From Harryflintia acetispora (GTDB lineage: Bacteria; Bacillota; Clostridia; Oscillospirales; Ruminococcaceae), in the NCBI GenBank assembly GCA_004340125.1, contig SLUK01000002.1, positions 186,001 to 250,000 of the forward strand: 64,000 bases of DNA, read 5' to 3'. The translations under genes were made by a program, and so were the position numbers. Shown in pieces: positions 33,191-39,455 of this stretch. The notes beneath the pieces were generated by a model, which was not told the origin of the DNA, made no database searches, and worked only from the letters and a program-made list of their open reading frames with translations. The stretch's first letter is position 1, and each line of letters begins with the position of its first letter.

Positions 33191-34567
33191 TTATCTCACC
33201 AATTCCTTGAGGCAGTCGCAGGCTTCTCCGTCGGGCCGGTAGCCCTTGTCCTCGCATTTCTTGCAGCGATAGGGGATTTCCAGATAATCGGGCGCATAGC
33301 CGTTATGTACCAGAAGCGCTTCCTTTTCCTGCTGCAGTGTAAGGTTCTCTTCCCGCAGGCGGGCGATCAGGTCGCCGGTGTTTCCGCCCAGCAGCACCGC
33401 CTTGGAGACCTCGAACCCGGTCTTGGCCAGCGCCGTGTCGATCTGTTTGAGGCGCGGCAGCTTCCCATAGACCTCCTCCTTACGCTTGGCCGCGATCTCC
33501 CGCGCGGCGTTGCGCCGCTGCTGAAGCTCGGCGTGGGCCTTGTCGTACCGCTCCTTTTGCGGGGAGGGCGGGGCGAGGGGGCCGCTCCCAAAGGTGCGCG
33601 CCTTTGGCTGATATTCGCTCTGCGCCGCCCTTTGGGGCGCGTTCATTTCGTCCACCGCCTGGCGGGGGGTCTTGATCCCCTTTTCGTGCCAGCGGGAGAG
33701 GATCGAGTCGCAGTAGGGGAAGGAGAGCTTGCCGGTGTTGTCCACCGTGCGCTCGTAGGCCAGCTGGATGAGCGGCAGCTCAAAGCCGTACTGGTCGAAC
33801 CATTTGGTCACATAGTCCATTTCCTTGGCGGTCAGGTTGCGCGAAAAGATCCCAAAGGCCGATTTGATCTTGCCCTCATAGTCGTTTTTGCGGGTGAGGG
33901 AGAGGATGTGCTGTTCCGCCTTGTCAAAGGTGTCGATTCCCCGGTCGATCCAGTCGTAGGCGGTCTTTTCGATGTAGCGCAGGCTGCTTTTGCCGATCGA
34001 AACGCAGTACTGGATCACCATCAGGATCAGCTCGACCTCCATCCCGCCGTAGCTGTAGAGCGAAACGAGCGCTTCCATCCCAGAGGGGGAGATGGTCTTG
34101 CCCAGAATTTCCTGCGCCTCCTGCAGCAGGGTGGAGACCTGCTGGTCTTTGGCCGCCAACGAGGAAATTTCCTCGGGTGCCAGCCGTCCGCGGACTGGGG
34201 GTTTTACGATCTTCTGCTCCGGCGTTTGCGGCTCTCCGGCCTTGAGGGGGACGGTATCAGGCGCGGGAGCGGGCGTCTGCGGTTCCTGGCCCGCTCTCGC
34301 GGGCTGCAGCAGGCTGTCCCCTCCAAGCGTCTCCTCCATGAGAACGCCCGAAGCGATCCAGTAGTTGAGAGCGTCCTGTGCGTCCGCCGTGGAGAGGCCG
34401 ACGAGGGCGGCGAGCTCTGCCAGGGACAGGGACTGTTCATTGTGGCGCAGCAGCACCAGCAGAACCTTGAGCGAGGCGGAGCCGCAGGTCTTGATATGCT
34501 TGTCCACGATCTGGGTGGGGACCGCGAAAATATTTCCCCAGATGCCGAAATCCAGCTTATAGGCCAT
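33191..34567 (-). CDS. DnaD-domain primosome protein with a C-terminal DnaI-type zinc module
   Basis: 458 residues. N-terminal winged helix (about 1-85), a Pro-rich linker, two DnaD/DnaB_2 domains (about 143-222, beginning LLQEAQEILGKTISPSGMEA, and about 230-305 with IFSRNLTAKEMDYVTKWFDQ), then about 120 residues resembling the N-terminal helicase-binding region of DnaI/DnaC: helix LKQIDTALAKTGFEVSKAVL and the zinc motif CKKCEDKGYRPDGEACDC. DnaD proteins remodel DNA at replication initiation, and DnaI loads the helicase. The AAA+ part of DnaI is absent; the next gene is ABC-F. Start ATG 34567, GGAGG seven bases upstream. Confidence 0.85.
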   Translation of the reverse strand: MAYKLDFGIWGNIFAVPTQIVDKHIKTCGSASLKVLLVLLRHNEQSLSLAELAALVGLSTADAQDALNYWIASGVLMEETLGGDSLLQPARAGQEPQTPAPAPDTVPLKAGEPQTPEQKIVKPPVRGRLAPEEISSLAAKDQQVSTLLQEAQEILGKTISPSGMEALVSLYSYGGMEVELILMVIQYCVSIGKSSLRYIEKTAYDWIDRGIDTFDKAEQHILSLTRKNDYEGKIKSAFGIFSRNLTAKEMDYVTKWFDQYGFELPLIQLAYERTVDNTGKLSFPYCDSILSRWHEKGIKTPRQAVDEMNAPQRAAQSEYQPKARTFGSGPLAPPSPQKERYDKAHAELQQRRNAAREIAAKRKEEVYGKLPRLKQIDTALAKTGFEVSKAVLLGGNTGDLIARLREENLTLQQEKEALLVHNGYAPDYLEIPYRCKKCEDKGYRPDGEACDCLKELVR

Positions 34568-34653
34568 GGAAGAACCTCCAAGATGATGTAAATAGTTGCT
34601 TTAAAAATATATTATATCATAAAAGGTCAAAAGGCGCATCGGGAAATTAACGG

Positions 34654-34682
34654 TTTACTTCCCAAAACGGATGGGCTATAAT
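34654..34682 (+). promoter_or_regulatory. Promoter of the Lrp-aminotransferase operon
   Basis: TTTACT (34654-34659), 17-bp spacer, TATAAT (34677-34682). Confidence 0.8.
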
Positions 34683-34715
34683 GAGAGAAATCAAAATGAA
34701 AAGGAGCTGTGCTCG

Positions 34716-35192
34716 ATGAAGCTTTTACGTCTCTTGGAGGAGAATTCCAGACTCTCTCTCGAACAGCTGGCGACCATGACCGGGATGAAGGCCGAGGAAG
34801 TGGCGGCCGAGCTGGAGCGCTATGAGCGGGAGGGGATTATCCGCTCTTACGGGGCAATCATCGACTGGGACAAGACCGAGAGGCATTATGTCAGCGCGCT
34901 TATCGAGCTTCGGGTTTCCCCGAAAAGGGACTGCGGCTTTGAAGAGATTGCCAAGACCATCATGGAATTTCCCGAGGTGGAGTCGGTCTATTTGATGAGC
35001 GGGGGCTATGATCTGGCGGTGACCGTTTCGGGCGAATCCTTTAAGGACATCGCCATGTTTGTCGCCTACCGCCTCTCTCCTTTGGATTCGGTGCTCTCCA
35101 CCGCGACACACTTCGTCCTGCGCCGCTATAAGGAACGGGGCGTGGTTCTCTGCGGGGAGGAAGGGGACGAGAGGGAGGTAACGGTACTGTGA
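34716..35192 (+). CDS. Lrp/AsnC family transcriptional regulator
   Basis: 158 residues: N-terminal helix-turn-helix (SRLSLEQLATMTGMKAEEVA, with GIIRSYGAIIDW as the wing) and a C-terminal RAM/AsnC effector domain (ALIELRVSPKRDCGFEEIAK, VYLMSGGYDLAVTVSGESF). Such regulators sense amino acids. It overlaps the aminotransferase gene by four bases (GTGA), so it probably regulates its own operon. Start ATG 34716 has AAGGAGC eight bases upstream. Confidence 0.92.
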   Translation: MKLLRLLEENSRLSLEQLATMTGMKAEEVAAELERYEREGIIRSYGAIIDWDKTERHYVSALIELRVSPKRDCGFEEIAKTIMEFPEVESVYLMSGGYDLAVTVSGESFKDIAMFVAYRLSPLDSVLSTATHFVLRRYKERGVVLCGEEGDEREVTVL

Positions 35193-36364
35193 TCGATTAC
35201 TCGTCTGTCCTCTCCGAACGGGTTCAGGAGCTGAGCCCCTCGGGAATAAGAAAATTTTTTGACCTCGCCAGCGAGATGGAGGGTGTGATCTCCCTCGGGG
35301 TGGGGGAGCCGGATTTCAAGACCCCTTATTCCATCCGGCGCGCGGGGATCGAATCCCTGGAAAAGGGCCGCACCTGGTACACCGCCAACGCCGGGCTCAA
35401 AGAGCTCAAGGTGGAGATCACAAACTACCTGCGCCGCCGCTTCGAGCTCGATTATAACCCGGTCGATGAGGTCATCGTCACCGTCGGCGGGTCGGAAGCC
35501 ATCGACCTTGCCATCCGTTCCCTGATTAACCCCGGCGACGAGGTGCTCGTACCCGAGCCCTGCTTCGTCGCCTATGCGCCGATCGCCTTGCTCACCGGCG
35601 CCAAGGTGGTCCCGATCCCAACCCGGGAGGAGGACGACTTCAAGCTGTGCGCCGCCGCACTCAAGGAGCGGATCACCGATAAGAGCAAGCTGCTGATCTT
35701 CCCGTACCCCAACAACCCGACCGGCGCTGTCATGCGTCAAAAGGAGCTCGAGGAGATCGCCGGGGTACTGCGGGACACCAACATCATCGTGCTTTCGGAC
35801 GAGATCTACGCCGAGCTGACCTATGGCGAGCGGCGGCATGTCTCGATCGCCTCGATCGAGGGGATGCGCGAGCGGACCATCCTGGTCAGCGGGTTTTCCA
35901 AGGCCTATGCCATGACCGGCTGGCGGATCGGCTATGTCTGTGCCCCCGCGCCGATCACCGCTCAGATGCTCAAGGTCCACCAGTACGCCATCATGTGCTC
36001 GCCCACCACCAGCCAATACGCCGCCGTCACGGCCATGCGCAGCTGCGACGACGAAATCCGCAAAATGGCGGACGAGTACGACGTGCGCCGCCGGCTCTGC
36101 GTGGGGGAGTTTAACCGGATCGGCCTGCACTGCTTCCCGGCCGAGGGGGCGTTTTACGTCTTCCCCTCGATCAAATCCACCGGGATGAGCAGCGACGAGT
36201 TCTGCCAGGAACTGCTCTATTCCAAGCGGGTGGCAGTGGTGCCCGGCACCGCCTTCGGGGCGGCGGGCGAGGGATATGTGCGGGTATCCTATTCCTATTC
36301 GGTGAGCTATTTGGTCAACGCCATCAAGCGGATCGAAGAATTTTTGCAGGAGAGAAAAGGATAG
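35189..36364 (+). CDS. PLP-dependent aminotransferase, class I/II
   Basis: 391-residue fold type I aminotransferase. Landmarks: SLGVGEPDFKTPYSIRRAGI, YTANAGLKELK, YPNNPTGAVM, SDEIYAELTY and the PLP lysine (near residue 238) in SGFSKAYAMTGWRIGY, with RVSYSYS carrying the carboxylate-binding Arg near the end. The sequence resembles the AlaA/aspartate aminotransferase-like branch; the substrate pair is not certain. GTG 35189 is the start. Context: Lrp regulator upstream, DUF362 ferredoxin downstream. Confidence 0.93.
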   Translation: MIDYSSVLSERVQELSPSGIRKFFDLASEMEGVISLGVGEPDFKTPYSIRRAGIESLEKGRTWYTANAGLKELKVEITNYLRRRFELDYNPVDEVIVTVGGSEAIDLAIRSLINPGDEVLVPEPCFVAYAPIALLTGAKVVPIPTREEDDFKLCAAALKERITDKSKLLIFPYPNNPTGAVMRQKELEEIAGVLRDTNIIVLSDEIYAELTYGERRHVSIASIEGMRERTILVSGFSKAYAMTGWRIGYVCAPAPITAQMLKVHQYAIMCSPTTSQYAAVTAMRSCDDEIRKMADEYDVRRRLCVGEFNRIGLHCFPAEGAFYVFPSIKSTGMSSDEFCQELLYSKRVAVVPGTAFGAAGEGYVRVSYSYSVSYLVNAIKRIEEFLQERKG

Positions 36365-36367
36365 CCC

Positions 36368-37507
36368 ATGTCAGTGAAGAACCTGGTCGCCTTCACCCGG
36401 GTGGAGGATTATGAATACCAGGCGGTGCTCCACGCGGTGCGCCGCCAGTTCCGGCTGCTCGGCGCGGCCGAGCTGGTGAAGCCCGGCATAAGGGTCACCG
36501 TCAAGCCGAATCTTTTGATGAAGCGGGAGCCGCAGCAGCACACCACCACCCACCCGATGGTGGTGCGCTGCGTGATAGAGGCGCTGCAGGAGCTGGGGGC
36601 CGGGGAGATCACCATTGCCGACAGCCCGGGCGGACCTTATACCAAGGGCGCGCTCGAGGGCATTTATTCGGCCAGCGGGATGAAAGAGGCGGCCTCCCTC
36701 ACCGGGGCGAAGCTCAATTTCGACACCGGATGGCGGGAGATCAAATGCGAGGATTACCGGGTCTGCTCGGGTTTCAATATCATTGACCCCGTGGCAGGGG
36801 CCGATCTGGTGGTGAACCTGCCCAAGCTCAAAACGCACTGTATGACCACCCTTTCGGGCGGGATCAAGAACCTGTTTGGCTGCGTGCCGGGGCTGCAAAA
36901 GCCGGAGCTGCACTACCGCTTTGTGGAGGAGGAGCGCTTCTGCCAGATGCTCCTCGACCTTGCGCAGACCGTCAGTCCCGCCATCACCCTGGTGGACGGG
37001 ATCGTCGCGATGGAGGGAGACGGCCCCTCGGGCGGCACGCCGCGAGGGACCGGCTTCCTCGCCGGGAGCAGGGACCTCTTCGCGCTGGATGTGGAGCTTG
37101 CACGGGTGCTGAATCTTGGGGAGGTCAAGATGCTCTCCCTGGCCGCCGTCCGCTCCCTTGCGCCGCCGGAGGATTTGATTGAAAGGGCGGGGGAGCCGCC
37201 CGCGGTGATCAAGGACTTTCGCCGCCCGCGCTCCAAGTCGCTGGACTTCCTCGGTTCGGTCCCGGCCCCGCTGCGCCCCGTGGTGCGCAGCCTCGCCGGG
37301 CGTTTTGCCAAGCCCAGCCCGAAGGTCGAAATGAAGCAGTGCATCGGCTGCGGGCGCTGTGCGCAGTCCTGTCCGGCGCACACGATAAAAATTGATCATG
37401 GCAAGGCGGTCATCGACTACAAAAACTGTATTCGCTGCTACTGCTGCCACGAGATGTGCCCGCCCAGGGCGATCGGGATCAAGAGGCTGAAACTGTTCGA
37501 TATATAG
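36368..37507 (+). CDS. DUF362 protein with two C-terminal [4Fe-4S] motifs
   Basis: 379 residues. DUF362 domain (about 40-290): VTVKPNLLMKREPQQHTTTH, ITIADSPGGPYTKGALEGIY, LPKLKTHCMTTLSGGIKNLF. Then a 2[4Fe-4S] ferredoxin domain: CIGCGRCAQSCPAHT and CIRCYCCHEMCPPRAI, with complete C-x2-C-x2-C-x3-C sets. Cytoplasmic iron-sulfur protein of unknown reaction; an electron-transfer role is probable. Start ATG 36368, three bases after the aminotransferase stop. ispE follows, but no functional link to isoprenoid synthesis is established; the MEP pathway does need electron donors for IspG and IspH. Confidence 0.88.
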   Translation: MSVKNLVAFTRVEDYEYQAVLHAVRRQFRLLGAAELVKPGIRVTVKPNLLMKREPQQHTTTHPMVVRCVIEALQELGAGEITIADSPGGPYTKGALEGIYSASGMKEAASLTGAKLNFDTGWREIKCEDYRVCSGFNIIDPVAGADLVVNLPKLKTHCMTTLSGGIKNLFGCVPGLQKPELHYRFVEEERFCQMLLDLAQTVSPAITLVDGIVAMEGDGPSGGTPRGTGFLAGSRDLFALDVELARVLNLGEVKMLSLAAVRSLAPPEDLIERAGEPPAVIKDFRRPRSKSLDFLGSVPAPLRPVVRSLAGRFAKPSPKVEMKQCIGCGRCAQSCPAHTIKIDHGKAVIDYKNCIRCYCCHEMCPPRAIGIKRLKLFDI

Positions 37508-37539
37508 ACAGACAAAAGAGGTGGAGGGAACGAGAGCGG

Positions 37540-38427
37540 ATGAAAAAGACAGTCATTGTGGGCGCGCCCTGCAAGGTCAACCTTTCGCTGGACATTACCG
37601 GGGTGCGGGAGGATGGCTATCACCTGCTGCGCTCGGTTATGCAGACGGTGGATCTGTTCGATTATCTGATTCTGGGCCCCGGCGAGTTTCCGGGAATTTT
37701 CATTGACTGCGACCGGGAGCAGCTGATCTGCGACACCACCAACACCGCCTACCGCGCGGCCCAGCTCTTTTTCGAGCACACGGGAATAAAGAACCCCGCG
37801 GTCCATATTGAGATCATCAAAAACATTCCCATGCAGGCGGGATTGGGCGGCGGCAGCTCGGACGCAGCTGCGGCGCTGGTGGGGCTCAACGACCTGTACC
37901 AGGCCGGTCTTTCGCAAAGCGAGCTTTGCGCGCTGGGGGTGCGCGTCGGGGCGGACGTGCCGTTTTGCCTGCGCGGGGGCACCATGCTCTGCGAGGGGGT
38001 GGGCGATATCTTCACCGACCTGCCGGCCCTGCCCGGGTGCTTTATCCTGATCGCCAAGCCGGATACCGGGATTTCCACGCCCGACAGCTTCAGGCGGTAC
38101 GACCGGGCGGGGAAGAGGCTCCATCCGAACACCGAGCAGATGATGGCGACCATCCTCTCCGGGAACCTGCCCGATCTCGGGCATGAAATGTATAACGTCC
38201 TCGAGGAGGTCTGCGAGCTGCCCCAGGTCGGACTGTATAAGAGCATTATGCTCCAATGCGGCGCCCTGGGCGCTGTGATGACCGGCAGCGGCAGCGCGGT
38301 GATCGGGCTTTTTGACAACAAGCGCGCCGTGCGCCACGCCCACCGCAAGCTGTTGACCCATGCCGATGCGGTCTTTATCACCCGGCCGGTGCCTTACGGC
38401 GCGCGGGCCGTGGATGGAAAAAAATAG
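37540..38427 (+). CDS. ispE: 4-diphosphocytidyl-2-C-methyl-D-erythritol kinase
   Basis: 295-residue GHMP kinase of the MEP isoprenoid pathway; phosphorylates the 2-hydroxyl of CDP-ME. Motifs: APCKVNLSLDITGVREDGYH at the N-terminus, the ATP-binding PMQAGLGGGSSDAAAALVGL near residue 92, and TGSGSAVIGLF near 250. Start ATG 37540 is in the AGGTGGAGGG context; reading further upstream in frame enters DUF362. It is last in the Lrp operon, ended by the hairpin at 38450-38493. Confidence 0.94.
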   Translation: MKKTVIVGAPCKVNLSLDITGVREDGYHLLRSVMQTVDLFDYLILGPGEFPGIFIDCDREQLICDTTNTAYRAAQLFFEHTGIKNPAVHIEIIKNIPMQAGLGGGSSDAAAALVGLNDLYQAGLSQSELCALGVRVGADVPFCLRGGTMLCEGVGDIFTDLPALPGCFILIAKPDTGISTPDSFRRYDRAGKRLHPNTEQMMATILSGNLPDLGHEMYNVLEEVCELPQVGLYKSIMLQCGALGAVMTGSGSAVIGLFDNKRAVRHAHRKLLTHADAVFITRPVPYGARAVDGKK

Positions 38428-38449
38428 AATATTTCGTATAAGAGGCATA

Positions 38450-38493
38450 AAAACCGTCCAACCTTGTGGTATCAAGGAAAAAGGACGGTTTTT
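38450..38493 (+). terminator. ispE terminator that also encloses the spoIIR ribosome binding site
   Basis: Outer stem AAAACCGTCC / GGACGGTTTT (38450-38459, 38483-38492), inner stem CCTTG / CAAGG (38462-38466, 38473-38477), then TTTTT. The AAGGACGG site for spoIIR (38481-38488) lies in the 3' arm, so transcripts entering from ispE would end here or hide the site, while a spoIIR-specific transcript starting inside would expose it. Confidence 0.75.
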
Positions 38494-38497
38494 ACAT

Positions 38498-39106
38498 ATG
38501 TTTGGGCTTAAAAAGATTGAGATTTCACTTCTGGGCGGACTGCTGCTGGCACTTTTGCTGAGCTCCATCGCGGCCTTTGCCGCGCAGAGCGACAGGCTCC
38601 AGGGGCAGGTGCTGCGCCTGCACATCCTGGCCAATTCCGACGAAGCGTTCGACCAGCAGATCAAGCTCGAGGTGCGGGACGCGATCCTGCGCGAGCTCGG
38701 CGAAGAGCTTTCCCAGAGTAGAGACCGCGACGAGGCGGAGCATACGGCCCAGATGCTGCTGCCCAGGGCCGAGGAGATCGCGCGGCGGGTGATCCAGGGG
38801 AATGGCTACGACTATCCGGTGCAGGCGAAGCTGATCAACATGCATTTTGAAACGCGCAGCTACGGCACCATCACCATGCCCGCCGGAGACTACGACGCGG
38901 TGCGGATCACCATTGGGGAAGCGCAGGGGCACAACTGGTGGTGCGTGCTCTATCCGCCCATCTGTGTTCCCGCAGCGGCGGACATCGAGGACCTCGCGCA
39001 GCTGGAAAGCGATCCAGTGGCCTCGGGCAATCCGCAATATGAGCCCCGCTTCAAAATTCTCGAAATCCTGGAAGGGCTCAAAAAGAATCGGGAATTGTCG
39101 GCTTGA
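38498..39106 (+). CDS. spoIIR: Stage II sporulation protein R
   Basis: 202 residues: signal or membrane helix (about 8-29), then the SpoIIR domain with LRLHILANSDEAFDQQIKLE, VRDAILRELGEEL, and near the end GHNWWCVLYPPICV. In Bacillus it is made in the forespore under sigma F and secreted to activate SpoIIGA and thus pro-sigma-E processing in the mother cell. This marks the organism as of a spore-forming lineage. Start ATG 38498. Its stop codon lies inside the -35 hexamer of the alaS promoter. I see a GTATA at 38436 that could be part of a sigma-F site but no good -10. Confidence 0.93.
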   Translation: MFGLKKIEISLLGGLLLALLLSSIAAFAAQSDRLQGQVLRLHILANSDEAFDQQIKLEVRDAILRELGEELSQSRDRDEAEHTAQMLLPRAEEIARRVIQGNGYDYPVQAKLINMHFETRSYGTITMPAGDYDAVRITIGEAQGHNWWCVLYPPICVPAAADIEDLAQLESDPVASGNPQYEPRFKILEILEGLKKNRELSA

Positions 39107-39131
39107 CAGCGGCGCGTTTTGGGTCTATAAT
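39103..39131 (+). promoter_or_regulatory. Consensus promoter of alaS
   Basis: TTGACA (39103-39108), 17-bp spacer, TATAAT (39126-39131): a perfect sigma-A match. The spoIIR stop TGA is embedded in the -35. Confidence 0.92.
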
Positions 39132-39137
39132 TCCTTA

Positions 39138-39417
39138 AGGTAAGTGATGATGCGCTTACCTGATAAGGAAAAGGCTGTGACGGGAAGAAGCAGGCCGCTT
39201 TGCCGCAAGAAAGAGAGGGCACCCTCGGCTGAAAGGTGTCTGTGCACAAAGCCTGCGGGCCATCTCCCGAGCCTCGCGGCGACGAGCCGTGGCGTGCGCT
39301 CCGCGTTAAGGAGCTTTTGAGCGGCGGCATGGGAGGCTGTGCCGCAATCCGGGTGGTACCACGGTAAGCTTGTCTAATCAGGCTATCGTCCCTGTTTTTG
39401 AGGGATGATAGCCTTTT
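39138..39417 (+). promoter_or_regulatory. T-box leader of alaS (tRNA-Ala sensing)
   Basis: The T-box sequence GGGTGGTACCACGG is at 39351-39364; its TGGTACC bulge suits a tRNA with discriminator A, as in tRNA-Ala. Upstream, GTGACGGGAAGAAGCA and AGAGAGGGCACC...GGCTGAAAG are the stem I landmarks, and GCC at 39259-39261, before ATCTCCCGAG, is the likely alanine specifier. The terminator is GGCTATCGTCCCT / AGGGATGATAGCC (39381-39393, 39401-39413) with TTTTATT. Uncharged tRNA-Ala should promote readthrough into alaS. Confidence 0.95.
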
Positions 39418-39455
39418 ATTCTGTCTTGAGAGCAATTTTGGGAGGAGCATAAAAC

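Noticed and set aside
38430..38470. Sigma-F promoter for spoIIR (GTATA at 38436)
   Set aside because: The -35-like GTATA is present, but the sequence at the proper distance does not give a convincing GGNNANANT -10.
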